Shown here in pieces: positions 11,206 to 24,553 of a stretch of DNA of 64,000 bases. This DNA is from Clytia hemisphaerica (Eukaryota; Cnidaria; Hydrozoa; Leptothecata; Clytiidae): positions 1,054,001 through 1,118,000 of the forward strand of contig CACVBU010001117.1 of assembly GCA_902728285.1 (NCBI GenBank), read 5' to 3'. Positions within the stretch are counted from its first letter, which is position 1. Each line of letters starts with the position of its first letter. Both the position numbers and the translations under genes were made by a program. A model generated the notes under the pieces. That model was not told the origin of the DNA, searched no databases, and worked only from the letters and a program-made list of their open reading frames with translations.

Positions 11206-14200
11206 GATCGTCCACAAAAAAAAACAAGACGTAAAATTTCTCTCCCTCTCTCGTTCTTTGATGCTTTTTCGCCAATAGAAATGACTGCTAACTACCTCAT
11301 CGACTCAATGACAAAAAGATATGTTTATATGTTTGTATAGCCTCATGACAAAACACAAAAAAAAGATTTTTTTTTGAACAATAGCCAAGTCACTATTTGA
11401 AGTCAAAACATTACACTTCAAAAATTTGTGAAGATATAGTTGGACTTTCCTCTCCAAAAATTTCGTTGCTAGGTAACCAAAATTTAGCAAAGTCGATATA
11501 TCTGATAAATGTCTTCTTTGTTAAGATCTAAGATCTAAGTAATGAACACTAGAATTCGGTTCCACAAGCCAATGTCGTTATAGTCACACTTGTGAATAAA
11601 ATGCTCCCAATTTATTCTAAATGACTTCTATGAGAAAATATGATATCAGAAAAATAATGAAAAATGACATTGTCATTCAGGCATGTAAAATACATTAAGT
11701 GTAACAATAAACTCCCTTCACAGATAAAAATGCCTCTTTTTTTAAAAACAATTACACGTTAGAGGTCTAGAAAAGAATCAAAATGTCAAGAAAAACGAAT
11801 CTAAAACATATATTTAACACGGCTAGTAAACAAGGGGTCATATTTCAACAAATTTGTAAGGCTTTTGAACCGGTAGATAACGAGATGCTTTGTAACTTTC
11901 ATATTCAAAGAAAAAGAAATTCTCAACTACATACCCTCCCCCTTTTGTTGAAATTTAAGACTAAGGTGAAAATGATTATTTAAAGATGTTTTCATGGAAA
12001 AAGTATTTCCTTTTTCACATCAGATCTCAACTAATAACGTATGGATGCTTTGGAGATAAATGAATCTTGACAACAAACTTTGAAAGCAAAATGTCAGTAG
12101 TTACTAAACAATTTCTTTGGCACTACCTCGTCATGATAAATATAAGAGAAAATGCAAAGCTCGTTCGAACAATAGAGAAAGAGGTTTCTATAATTGAGCT
12201 AATCTGAAGTGGAGATGTCAAGAGTGGTAAGAAGAGCGAGAAGTAGCCAAAAGACAAGAGATCTCATGATCACACACAAAGAAAAACAAAAGAATTCTAG
12301 TTATGGTAGACGTCATTGCAAAACATCACATCATTGAACTAAAATTATCTTTTTGAAGACACTTTAAAAGTAGAGTTATGTGATATACATCATTCCCAAT
12401 GGAAAATCAATAAACACAACAAGAATTTTTAAAGAACCAATATCACAAACAAGTAATTTGTTAACAAAATATTAAACAACGACCAACTAAACAATGCAAT
12501 ATAAAACAAAAAAGAAAAATTGAAACGACAAAATTTTTCTTCTTCAAAAAAATCACTACTCGTCATTGAGAAGTGATTGAGAAGCTAATAAAGTTTGATT
12601 GATCTAGTTGATTGCATTATTAAAAAGATGGATCATTTAACGAAATTAATGCAATGATACAAATTACATAGTCATTAAGTAAAAACAAGAGTGAAGAATT
12701 GCAGAATTTGAAAGACTGTATATTGATGTAATATCAATTTACTTTAGAATACAAAACACTTGTCATTAAAATTAACTATTTCATCACCACATTCAAATTT
12801 CATTTTTAAAAATAACAATTATCAAAATATCTTAGTCAAGAATAATCATTGGTGCATTTCAATTCAACAATAGGAAAACATGAAACTGATACAAGGGAGA
12901 CAGGGAGCAAGAGAGAAGAAAAAAAAGAGAGTTTCAATTAAGTGTACCAATCAATTTTGCGGTAGCATCAAACACAACAAATTAATGTGCCTCAAACATC
13001 AACGTACAGATTGTCAAAAAAAAAGAATCATAGAAAAAAAAGTGTTAATAAATGATAAAAAAAACAGCAACAACAAAATACATTTCAAATGAAAGCGGAG
13101 AGAAATTGAAAAAAAAGACATTCAGTGTCAGTCAGTATCACAGAAAGTTTACAGTATAATTAATGAACAAGAGAATTTCCTGTATTGCCATGGTAAAGAG
13201 TTTAAAAAGTTAACGGAAGATGGGATGGAAAAATAAAAGAATAGAAATAATATGGACAAAATGGTTGTTTAATCAAGGAAAGTGTATCCAACATACATTA
13301 GTTTTAACAGCCAGCACGAATAAACATTAATTGAAATGCTTTATATTGATTTCCAACTATTGTAGAATGAACGTGATATAAATTGATCAAGTTCTCCTTG
13401 CATTAATGTAGATGACAACAGAAACTGGTCAAATTAAGTATTTGAGGAGATCGATTGACCATCCCATACGCTTTTTTTAGTAAGAATACACTTTATAAGA
13501 ATATTCATGATGAAATTAGCCAAAAAATTAAGAATATCGTAAGAATGTCACCATCATGGAATTTGGCAATTAAACTTAAGAATGCTTAGAGCATTTTACC
13601 ATTAAATTGCCAATTATTCCCCAACAATGCTAAAAGGTTCCACAAAAAAATCCAAATCTTTGCCTGAGGTATGTCTTACAAGCTAGAATTTGGCTGGGTT
13701 TCGATCCAAACTTAGGAATACCGTAAGAATAATTTCATAATGACTTTTCGCAAAAAGTTAAGAATATTCATGATGAATTGGAAAAACACCTTTCTTATAA
13801 AACAAAAGCATGTATTGCAATCCAAAAAAATGGTATGACACTACTGTTGGGAAAATCTTAATCTTCCTACATCTCATAAACAGATAAAAAAAAGTTATGA
13901 TATAACAGCAAATGTTTTCAAGAATCCTGACCAGTCGAAATTTGTCGTTATAAATGAAATACTTTGAAAATTTACTATGTAAGAGACTTTTGACGGTGTA
14001 CAATATTCGAAAAGTCTTTATCGATGCATTCAAACCAAACCTACGCTATCATACTAAAACGATTAGTAGTTGCTGTAACGGTTTCATTACAATAGATTTT
14101 CTTTGTATTAAATTAAATGAAGCCATATCATGACTTCCAAAACAAGATGGAGCTGATTCTCATCCAAAACAAACTTATCAATGAACCTCTAGTAATCAAG

Positions 14201-14280
14201 ATAAACAACTAAATTACACTATTTTTTAAACCTGATAAGAAGTTGCAGACTTATTTACTTTTCCATTGTTTAACGATTTA
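11206..14280. other. Upstream region of the left gene, no other gene seen
   Basis: This is AT-rich sequence 5' of the minus-strand start codon. The promoter and 5' untranslated region should lie in its left part, but I see no clear TATA box or other core element. A block around 13480-13790 repeats AAGAATAT(T/C)-type motifs and looks like a degraded MITE. Short ORFs here are Lys- or Asn-rich by composition only. Confidence 0.4.
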
Positions 14281-14515
14281 CACGTTTTTTATAAGAACAT
14301 CCAAAATCTTTAAAGCCTTCGGATATTCTTAGCTTTCTTAGTTTTTCAGCCTACAAATGTTCTTAACATGTTCTTATTTTCACCATTCTGTGAATATTTT
14401 CGTGCAACTTCCTAAGAAATTGGGTGTTTTAAGGTCTGCAAAGCCTAAAAATGTATTTAACTTGTTCTTCCCATGAAAGCCTCGTGTTCTTATATGGTTT
14501 GTTCTTACATAATAA
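14281..14515. mobile_element. MITE family B copy
   Basis: It starts TA|CACGTTTTTTATAAGAACA, with GGATATTCTTAGC, the TTCACCATT block and GTTCTTATATGGTTTGTTC in order. The right end is eroded (TTCTTACATAATAAAAAAA). Confidence 0.7.
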
Positions 14516-15009
14516 AAAAATTTAACTCCTTAAATCATCTCCACTTAAAATCGTATCAATGTGATCTTTAAATAGTTAAAGAAAAATGGAAGTAAGAAAA
14601 TCGATAAATTCTCCACACATTCAACCCCGTTGCAAAAACACCATTTCAAAAATATTTGTGACAATTTCAAGTGGTAGGCTTAAAGAATGCGTAAGTAGCA
14701 TTGACTTTATGTTTAGTTAGCATAAATTGAAATGGTTTGCGCCAGAGTAAACAAGTTTGCTCTTTGCGCCTTGCTTGTTATTGGTTTGACATAAACTTCT
14801 CAAAGATTGACGTGATTATAGGACAGGATATAACGTCAGCAACTTAAATTCTACCCCCAATCTATTCTAATACAAATATCATGCCAATTATAAAAAATAA
14901 TCCACCATCAGAAGAAAAGAAAAGATACTAAAAAGTGACTTTTTTTAATACCATGAGAAAATTATTAAGTGTATGTGAGTATCAAAATGTGTATTTTACA
15001 GAAATCTCA

Positions 15010-15331
15010 AACGGTCAGCCAAAACGTCTTCTCGGCTTCCGAGTGGGTTAATAGGGTGTTGGTATTACTAGATACAGCCTTATCTGCTGGAGTATGGCAT
15101 ATCAAAGACCTGAATGGCCAACCAACCGTATCCTGGCGAACCATCCACAAAGCCAATACATTCATTCCAGAAACCAAACGATGCAATTTGTGTCTAGCTG
15201 AGAAATTCGAGATCGCTAAAATTGCCAAATGTAGACACAGACGTAAATTTCAGCTTGATATCTTTGAACCACCTCTGATGGCGTTTAAATGTGACGTCAA
15301 AAACATTTTTGAAGACAATTTTATTTTCTAA
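15010..15331 (+). pseudogene. C-terminal fragment of a retrotransposon reverse-transcriptase polyprotein
   Basis: An open stretch of about 107 codons carries the pattern W-x-hydrophobic, ETKRCNLCLAEKFEIAKIAK, then CRHRRKF. This Cys/His arrangement is typical of the C-terminal end of RT polyproteins of decayed non-LTR or Penelope-like retroelements in cnidarians. The RT catalytic region upstream is absent, so it is a 5'-truncated relic. The family assignment is from memory of similar proteins; the exact clade is unsure. Confidence 0.55.
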
Positions 15332-15983
15332 CGTATATCATTTCACTGGAGACAACTCTTTATTATGGTATTACTAGACTCAAAGCCTAGTACCAATTAA
15401 TTTTCCTTTTAGACGACACGTAATGCTGCCAGAGTTCGTTTTAATTGGCATTTTCTACTCATTATGGTATGAATTCGATCAAGCTTAGCTCACCAATTGA
15501 TGTGGTTGTACTAAAGCTGTAATCAGAAAATTGTACATTGTTATTCGTCAAAAATAGCAACATATGATTTCTTTTTAAATTGTAATTATAGTATGTTTTT
15601 ACCGCAAAAAGATATTTTCATTTGCGATACGAAATTCGCGATCAAAAGGATAAAACAATGGCATCAAATTTAAAAATAATAAAAGGAAAATCCAATTGGA
15701 AAACGAAAGAAATGTCAAAAATCCAATTTTAAGTCAAATTGAAACGAGTCAAATCGTAAGAAATACGAGGACTGGAACGAAACATCAAAAGGACGTCCAT
15801 ATAAAGTCCAGAACGATCATACTATAATGTAAGAAAACCGTTGAAACAGCATCGCGGAGCTGCACAGCGCAGTTTGGAAAGAAATGCACGTTTTCTTTTT
15901 TGATAACAATAAATTATATAAATAAGAACATAAGGCTTCGAGACCAAAGATTTTTTAATAGAACATGCAAGACGACGGTTATA

Positions 15984-16180
15984 CAGTGTGTCCCAAAAAA
16001 AGCGGAAAATTTTTTATATAAAGTAAAAACCTTATAACTTATGCAAAATTTTATGATTTGGGAATTGATTAAACAGAGGATTTTAATCTTATTTCAATCA
16101 TTTTAAGCCCAGTTAAGATGATGAAATTTGAGGATTTTATTCTATAAAAAAATTTGTCTGCTTTTTTTTGGGACACATTG
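15984..16180. mobile_element. Mariner-like MITE
   Basis: The terminal inverted repeats are CAGTGTGTCCCAAAAAAAGC and a right end complementary to CAATGTGTCCCAAAAAAAAG. TA lies on both sides (15982-15983 and 16181-16182), the target duplication expected of Tc1/mariner elements. The 197-bp interior is AT-rich and non-coding. It sits beside a fragment of family B (about 15910-15970). Confidence 0.85.
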
Positions 16181-16610
16181 TAGGTTGGACCATAGTCTGT
16201 AAAGGTCAGTGACAATTATCGACAAATCTATTGAACAGAAAGAATATTAGAATATTAAAGTTATTGTACATCTTTAGCGAAACCTCACACGATGCTGTTA
16301 CAGAATAATTCGAAAACACATTATCTTAACATTTCCATAAGACCTCCTTTTCATAACAATCGCATGCTTGTATAGCAGAATGTTTGTGAAGGGAAAATGT
16401 CAGGAATCTAGAAATTCCTTCCAGTATTATATCATTCTAATATTATTATTTTAGGGTGATTCGAAGGCTTCCTTTTCATTAGCTGTTACCCGAAGGTAGA
16501 GGAGAGGGCACCGGTATCCTTGCTCCCTGGATTTCTTCACTTACCCTTGAGCTTTCTTTTTAGTTTCTGAGTATCTCTAGCAGAAAGGCATCAAAAATTA
16601 TTTGTGAATA

Positions 16611-16784
16611 CAGTTGACGCTCTCTAATTCGACGTTCTACTATTCGATAGGTTTCCTTATTCGATGAAATTTTAAGTCCCCGTCAACAAGAAACTCTCAT
16701 AAACGACGCTCCCTTATTCGATAAGCTCTCTTATTCGATAAAAATCCAATTCCCCTTGAAGATAGAATTAGAGAGCATCAACTG
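16611..16784. mobile_element. Pogo/Tigger-like MITE
   Basis: It begins CAGTTGACGCTCTCTAATTC and ends with the complement of CAGTTGATGCTCTCTAATTC, flanked by TA at both sides. TATTCGATA-type motifs recur in the middle (five near-copies of TTATTCGAT). The CAGT...CTCTCTAATTCGA terminus and TA duplication are characteristic of the pogo branch of Tc1/mariner. Non-coding, 174 bp. Confidence 0.85.
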
Positions 16785-19700
16785 TATTCGATGTGACCCA
16801 CAACCTTGTACGCCATAACCGGATACCGTGTACTTTCTTAATGCTACGGCTAACACAGTAAGGACTATCTGATTAACTTTAGTGCTTATTTAAAAATCCT
16901 GTTCTTGGAGATTTTTGTTTCGTACCATGGTTTTTCTCTACTCACTTTTTAATCATATGTGATATATTCTAAGAGCTAAACCCTAATCCAAAAAGAGCTT
17001 TAAGGACGTGATGAAAAAGTTTTTAAAAGTGAAGCCATTGAACCTTAGAATGGCAACACGATCTTGCTGTAATTTTCAACTAATATAATCACTAGAAGTC
17101 AAAAATCACTTTTCAAAAAGTGCAAAAAAAACGTTAAAAAAGGGTGATAAAAATCTAGTTCGGTTTGCTCTCTATTTCATTATCTTCTTTTTCAATCGAA
17201 CCGACGCGCATTTTTACGATACAATTAACTATTCCATTGAGTATTAAAAGATACTAGAAGGTATTCAATGTAAAATTAATATTCAAAAATATCATCTGGT
17301 AAAATTTTATTGAAAAGATACCAACATATACCTTGTGTTACGAATAGGACCAGTGAGTGTGGGTTTGTCATGAGTGTCTGTCTCAACTACTTTCCATCCC
17401 TCTAACTTAAACTTTTCTCTCTCTCGAACAAAATATGTTTATGTTCAGTATCATTGAATAAATTAAACTATTGGACAAAATTTGGATTTAAACACTACAA
17501 ATATTCCTATCGAAACAAATCATATACTTAAATAAAGAATGCATAATATCCAGCGCTTATGATTTAGAGATTTTCTTGTGATGATGGGAAGGCATGGGGA
17601 TCAATCCCAGTATATCAATTCTAAAGGATTAGGTTAGAGTACGAAAAACGTCTCAGTGATCCAGTCTAATTTTTTTATAGCCTTGTGAATATTTTCTTCA
17701 TAATAAAGAAAAAAATTTCACAATTCTTCAACATAGAAATGTTTCCCTACTAACCAGCCCACCTTCAAAATAGCGAGTTTATGTGATTTGCACTTTTGAG
17801 GACGGTAGAGTGACTTTTTTTGACACGCAAAATCGATGAGGACGGTAAAAGGACTGATTTACCGCCGTCCTCAGTTGGTTAGAATCTAGTCAAATTAGAA
17901 CCTTACCTTCTCCGTGGTAGAAAAACTTACATACATAAACTCGGTAATCTAGGGTCGGGTTACGGTAAACCAACATTCTTTTAAGTGCAGCCTTATGGCG
18001 TTTCATTTTAATGAAATGCATGAATTTCTGATCAATTGTTCGAGGCTTTACCTGTCTTCTCACAGCAAAAGTAGATGAATAAGTAGTAGCATGACAGATA
18101 CAGCTCATAATTTAAAAAACAATTAACCAAACGTTTACTTGGATTCAAATCGATGTTTTCTGATTCGGATGCCCAAATTTATCAAAAGCTTTAAATCTTG
18201 CAAAATACTTACTAATACTAGATTTTGAGATTTTCGAACTGAAATCAGGAAGTGAATATTTTGAAAAGAATAGGTGAGCTAACAGGATAGTACTGTTTAT
18301 TTTCAAGTAAGTTTAAGATTTAGACCCTCTAAATGTCATCTGTGCCAAAATTCATGATTTTATCACTATCAGAAGTTATATGCTATGCTAATAGGCACTG
18401 ACTACATAAACATATAACATAAACTTTTCGCAATTTCCAATCAAAATAGACCGGATTTTGAATAGACAGACGGCACACACCTGACCTTGATGATTGACTA
18501 GGACCTGCCACTGAAGTTAAAAAATTGGAACCTGTCAGACAAAAGTTTAACCCTGTTGGATTAATAATTTCTAAATTTTTCTAAAGCTAACTCTGATAAG
18601 TGGTGGGAATGATAAAAAATAAATCCTTTTAGAAATAATGCTCAAAATTTAGTGAGTCTGTAACGCTACCAGATACTTTTGTAGCTTGAAGAACATAACC
18701 CTGAACAGCAGCATCTCCCCATATCCCACTTTGCATGTTGACCCCCCAGACCTAGTCTCCTCCAGGTCAACGGCTAGTTAGTTTACCTTTGTTTTGCGTA
18801 ATATTCCACTTCCTGCATTAAGATTTCACAGCCACTTTTCTAGCGGAAAAAAACAAGACTCTGGGTAGTTGGAAAATGAACCTCTGAAAGTTAGGTAGTT
18901 TCGTAAGTGAACACAAGATTTTCCCTACCTTAGAAAAAAACACTTTTCAATCTCATACTAGTTATCCTGGGGAAAAAATAGCAGAAAGATCCCAGAAAAG
19001 TCAGTTGAATCTTAGTACGGGAAGCGGAATCTTATGCAAAACGATGGTAGACTGTAGTCTATTTTTGACAGATTCTATTTTATTTTGATTGATTGCAATT
19101 AGCTTAGGCTTACTTGTGTAATGTCCGAAAAAAGCCAAGTTTGGTGCAAAAAACTTGGAGGCTTAGATATGTGACTCCCAAAGCGATTTGGAGTACACAA
19201 AAGACCGATCGGTCAAAAGCATAGCACGGAAAATTAGTTATTTTTCAGAATGGTCTTTTGTTCAAATTCAAGCGACTAAAAAAATAATTTGGCTCGTTCC
19301 TGAAAAATCGTTATGAAGCAAACAGACCAAGCACTTTTGGAAGCTCCTTTCAGCCTCACGTGAAGCAAAGGAATGGACTTATTGCTGGCAGCTTGGCTGA
19401 AAATTACCATCTCTTTGTTTTATAAAATCACATGTAATCAGTCACATATGAAGGTTATTGAAAACCTTCTAATTTCTTCAATAATAAACTGTTTTTGTAT
19501 TAAAGTTTGTATAGAAAGAAAACTCTTAAAAGGCATTGTCAACTAGCTCTTCAACTTTAAAAAAAAGTTCTTGCCACAATATTTAAAAAAAAAACATGCT
19601 CAAGATTAGGAGATCAGGCCAAAAAGATATTCTAAGTTTAAGATTACTAAAAATAAAAAGATAAAAATTTACTCATTTGATAAAACATAATGCTCCTACT

Positions 19701-21600
19701 TCTATAAAATGAGATTTGATTGGTGTTTAGTAAATTTATCAAAGTAATAAACAATGACAATTTAACATTCTGGAATCCAATCCAAACTATTAATTTTTTT
19801 GGTCTCGACTTTAATTTCAGCATAATTACAAGTCATAAATAATGCAGAAATACAATAAATAAAAAACTATCAAAGTTGCATTTGTACAAAATATTTCTGA
19901 ACAAAATCTAGAAATTTTTAAGATACCTATAATTTTAATTGTTACTGGCAAAGTGGAGGAATCTTTAGATGTTGCAAAAATTAATTGATCATACGCAATT
20001 GAAAAAACACATGAGTAAAAGAACAGATTTCAAAACAATGAAAGAAGTCTTTGCAAAAAATAATGAAATCTTAAAAAGCAGAGCAAAAATCAATAGCAGC
20101 CACCAGGACAAAGCGGACCGAGTATTGGACAGCTCAAGGGCCCCTTTAGCGACCCTGAAGACTCTTTGCTATGGTATTTGATAGGATGTTGTTTTTAGAA
20201 ATTATGGCTATTGTTACTTCATAATCGATGGCATCATAAAACTTTGATTTTGAATATATAAAAAAAGTACTTCTCAAAGGATTATGAAATATTGCCCCAT
20301 TTGAGATCTCAAACCTTTGAAAAAAAAACTTCTCAATTTTTTTGATGACGTCAGAAGAAATTAGCAAAAATCAATTTCGGCTGAAAAAATAATGACATCA
20401 TTGTTTTTTCATGAATACTTCTATTTGTAAGATTTGCCGTTTTAAAAAGGTTGGATTTATCCAAAACAGAAAGGGAAGCTTCAGAAGAAAATTCTTCTAA
20501 AATTGTTACTTTAAAATAAAAAAAGCTTAACTAGCTTGACTGTCAGCTCTCAGGATGTATTAAAAAACACAAGTGCTAAGTGCATCTAAATGAAAACACT
20601 CAGATTTTTAACTTTTAAAGATGTTTAGAGGGCTATCCAAAAATTGTTCTGTTCGCGTCACTTGCCCACATCATATTTTCCGCTGATTTTTAGGTGCAGA
20701 GAAGCGGGAAAAAATCTGGAAAAATCTAATTGTTTATTTAACGTATAGCTTTTTTCTCTAGCCCTTCTCAGCAACAAATGAACACATAAACAAAACAAAA
20801 AACATTGATAAATCAATTTGAAACTGGTGGAGGGCTAAATTCATACATTTTCTTCTCTTGCCTTGGAAATTTCGAATTTTGGTGAAAACTTTTAATAATA
20901 ACAATAATAATAATAACAAATATTTTACGTGACATTTAACAGCTTTTAGGCATCTAAGGAATTGTTTCCACAAAGGGCCACAAAAAAATTTTGCCCTCAG
21001 AAATCCTGTGTCGTCCGCCCCTGTTACAGAAAAATTCTGGAATGGCCCACTTATATTGTACAAACTCAGGTGAGTTATGGCATGTCTCAAAAACTGAAAA
21101 TTACCATAATTTTTAGATCGTATTAGTCGACAGTAAATGACTAAACAAAATGACAAACAAGTTTCCACAGTGATCTTTCATTGGAACTAATGTAAAATCG
21201 GGATTATTTTTGGTAATATCCCTTGTATCTCCTTAAGTAGTGCTCAAAAGGAGATGAAATTTGGTATATAAAGTCTCCTTATAGCAATGTAAAAATAGGA
21301 AAAAAAGTTTTTTGATACATCAACCTGTTTACCAGTTATTGTGCACTTTCGTTGTCGAGAGATCCCTCTATCCCGTCCTCGTCCCGGTTGAGATCCCTCT
21401 AAATCGGAATCAAGATAATTCCGGATAGGAAAGTGCTAGAGACTTGAAATTCTCACAGAAGGTACTTATATTTGTTCTCTAAAGGATAAAAGAAAAAGAA
21501 AGCATTTCTACTTAGTTAACTTCCTCAGATTTGTCTAAAACAACGAAATTTTAATCCGATTAATCCGATCAAAGATCGCTGTGTTCTAACCTGATGGAAT
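16785..21600. other. Non-coding AT-rich region
   Basis: I see no supported gene in this 4.8-kb stretch. A hairpin-like piece near 17750-17885 has CTAACCAG / TTGGTTAG ends and repeated GAGGACGGTA motifs. Minus-strand ORFs around 17890 and 20758 have no recognisable domains. Confidence 0.4.
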
Positions 21601-21785
21601 AACTTAATTGTTTTTTCGCTGATTTTCGCGATAAACCGCAATAACTTATTATGACGTCATAATCGATGATGCCATAGAAACAAAAAATTGAATTTCTCAA
21701 GGATTGTATATCCAATTGTCTTCAAACTATCACCAAAGATGTATTACGTCAGCAAAAAATAGGATTTTTCGTTTTTTCCTTATTT

Positions 21786-22244
21786 TTGCTGATGTCACGA
21801 ATCAACCTTCGCACCCGAATCAACTTCCTCAATAGTTTTGTGAGAAGTCGGCTTACGTACGCGTGTCAAAACTGGAATCTAACAAAAAATCAATTTGAAA
21901 GATTGAATGTTAGTTATCGTTCTTTTCTTCGGCGAATGATACGTAATGGTCGAAAGTTTGTAAATCCGACTGAAAATGATTATCGTTTGATTATATCTAA
22001 TCAACGTCTGCACGAAATTTGTCAGACACGTGACTTAGAATTTTTTATAAGAGATCAACAAAAGAACTATATGTCACATGTTATTCGAATGAACGCGGAA
22101 CGTTCAATCAAGCAGCTGGCTTTTAACAATGATAAATATACAAAGAGAGGAAGGCCTGTGAGAACTCTACTCGACCAGGTCTTAGATAACTTAGATATTT
22201 CTATTGATGAATTTTGCACTCTTGCCCTTAAGGGCAAGAATTAG
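21786..22244 (+). pseudogene. C-terminal reverse-transcriptase fragment of a LINE
   Basis: The 153-codon open frame matches the C-terminal end of non-LTR retrotransposon reverse transcriptases. It has INLRTRINFLNSFVRSRLTY and CQNWNL near the start (thumb-like region), then a basic RSFLRRMIR stretch, RDQQKNYMSHVIRM, and a RGRPVRTLL segment near the end. The palm with its catalytic aspartates is missing upstream, so this is a 5'-truncated copy. The frame is still open, which suggests modest age. Confidence 0.8.
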
Positions 22245-22646
22245 AATTTGATGGAGAGATGTGTGACTGAGAAAACAGGGACTTATCCCAGGTTTCCTCT
22301 CCTTGCACATCTCTCCATCTCTGTTTAACCTAGGAATAGGGATACAGTAAATTTTATATATATATATATATTGCGATTTAAAAATTGTGGTAATTTTAAG
22401 ACATGCCATGTAACTTCCCAAGAACTACAGACTATATATTAAACTAGCCATTACTTTCATTAAGGTGCCAGGGCAGCAAAACGAACACATAGAGTTGAAT
22501 TCGCGTTCAAAAGGAATGATCTTAGCCCTACAGTAATTTTTGTTAAGAGTGACCTCTCATCTGAGACAAAATTCTTTCAATTGCTAACAAATGTGTCAAG
22601 GGAGTGATTTACAGTCTACTTAGAGTGACATCCGTGCCTTGTCTTA

Positions 22647-22869
22647 CACGTTTTTTATAAGAACAATTTCATAAGAATACGAGGCTGAAATTTGGCCAAA
22701 ACCTAAGAACAAATTAAGAAAAATCTGAGCCTCAGATTTCAGAAATTACTGAGAAGTACATGTTTCCATTTTAATTAATATTGACATTTAAGGCTGAAAA
22801 ACTCATATAAATTTAAGAGCAGCCCAGCCAGAATCATATGACTTACTGGTTTTTCCTATAAAAAGCGTA
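22647..22869. mobile_element. MITE family B, diverged copy
   Basis: TA|CACGTTTTTTATAAGAACA opens the element and TATAAAAAGCGTA|TA closes it. The interior differs from the main family, with GAGGCTGAAATTTGG and GAGCCTCAGATTTC, so it may be a subfamily. Confidence 0.6.
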
Positions 22870-24397
22870 TATTATCTGAAGATACTGCTCTTCATATGTT
22901 ATTTTACTAATGTACACATTTAGCAACATAACTGTTCGAATACTTTGAGTAGAGTAATATTTTTAACCTATGAAGAGCGCTTTAATAACTACTTGTGGTA
23001 TAAAAAGGGAAAATCCCAGAAAAGGGAAATTCATTTAACTTTCTAGGGATAAGAAAAAGACAAACTGACATTTCAAAATGAGTAATCAGATAAAAATAAC
23101 TCCGGAAAAGTCTTTTTGATGATGATAAAACAATAGAGAGACCGTAAGATAAGAATACTACCGTTAAGCGGAACTAAAATACTGAAAAATGCGCAAAATT
23201 ATAAGATGTTTGCCCAACTTCCTTACGCGTGAGGCTATGAATGCCATCCTCAGAAGCTTTAGGCTTCCTCCGGTGGCAATTAATAGAAAATCACAAAATA
23301 ATGTTGCGCTTGTTTCGAGCTCAAACCCTAACCCCACCCAAACTACACCCAAACCACACCCATACACAACCTTACTAGGCTGCCTATAGGTCCTGACACT
23401 ATTTCTGCATGCCGGATCCGTGTCTTTTGCTTTTACGAGGAAGCCATCACCGTCATGTTTAGGGCCAAAAAATAGCAAAATATTCTTTCGCAGCCCAAAC
23501 ATTCAGCCCAAACATTTAATTAATGTTTGGGCCAAGTTCCAGCCACAAAACTTTAGGTTTTTGCCTCCAAAAACCCAAAACCTGGCCAGAACATGCCTGG
23601 AACATGTGCTCAAAATTTCCAAGTGGCCAGATAAAAAATTTGACCAAACCACTGTGTTGTTCTTGACATCAGCAGGCGCCGTCTAGACATCTTAAGTCAT
23701 CTTAACAGCTTAAGGGCATGAGTTGAAAGAAAAAACGTCTCTTACCATAAGGGTCATTTGTATGTACTTGTTACAGGACGATTGGTACTATCACATAAAA
23801 GAAGATAAACTAAAATCAATCCTCCTCTGTTCTGTCATTGGGTTAGACTTTTAGATCTGCTTTTTTCCTCAAACACGCTGCCCGGACCAAGAAATCGAAA
23901 GTATAACTTTTTTATTTTCGCGGGCTTTTTCCCAATGCACTGTGGGAAAATTATGGTTCTGAGAACTCTAAAAACATTTAGTGCGCATGTGCGTTCCATA
24001 ATGGTGGACAATTTTGTAAACAAACCAAAATGATAAAAAAAAATCAAGGAAGACCATGGTGTAAAGGTTCCAGGTGTAACCATTCTTAAACGTACCTACA
24101 TTTTATATTGTGAGTACTGATTTAATTAATTAATTTATACTTTAGGAAAATTTCCGACTTTAATTTTTTGTGTGCATTCTTTATTTTTGATTTTCTGAAC
24201 ATTTGCCATTTTGGCTCATTTATTTTTTGGTCTGTAGTACTGTACCCTTGGTAGCTACACAGTCATATTTTTGTTTCCATAACTCAGAACAACAACAACA
24301 ATACATAGCTGCATGGGACAATATTTCTGCACTAAAAGACTATGACAAATAAATTTTCACTGTTAGGGCACCCTTCTTACTTTTTGTTTTCTTTTAA
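22870..24397. other. Non-coding region with a short hairpin
   Basis: No gene is supported. A CA-rich simple stretch (ACACCCAAACCACACCC) lies near 23340-23370. A perfect hairpin, CCCAAACATTTAATTAATG, lies near 23508-23535. Confidence 0.4.
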
Positions 24398-24553
24398 ATG
24401 GCCAACATCGATTGGAAAATTAAATTAGGGAGTGCCTGCCGTCAAACTGCTTATGTCCTCAATAAGAAAACAAATTACCAGTGTGTAATTTGCCGTGCTG
24501 GTGACATCCATGCTGCCATGTGCTCCATGCCTTCCATTTGCCACCGCGATTGA
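24398..24553 (+). pseudogene. Small Cys/His-rich ORF, possibly a transposase C-terminal fragment
   Basis: A 51-codon frame, MANIDWKI to CHRD-stop, contains Y-Q-C-V-I-C and then C-SMPSICHRD. The spacing of paired Cys with a terminal C-H is reminiscent of the zinc-binding C-terminus of piggyBac-type transposases. The N-terminal catalytic part is not present. It lies just left of the long inverted-repeat element at 24651. The similarity is weak and is my own pattern match. Confidence 0.25.

Noticed and set aside
12880..13092. Lys-rich 70-codon ORF
   Set aside because: The composition follows the A-rich DNA; no motif or context.
17890..18108. 72-codon minus-strand ORF with a donor-like GAAG|GTAAGG
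   Set aside because: It has basic composition and a possible splice site, but I could not find partner exons or a family.
20758..21168. 136-codon minus-strand ORF
   Set aside because: No domain, low-complexity Leu run from a TAATAATAA stretch, and no splice context; a chance ORF.
23330..23380. Interstitial telomere repeat
   Set aside because: ACACCC/AAACC units are irregular and do not match TTAGGG or its complement.
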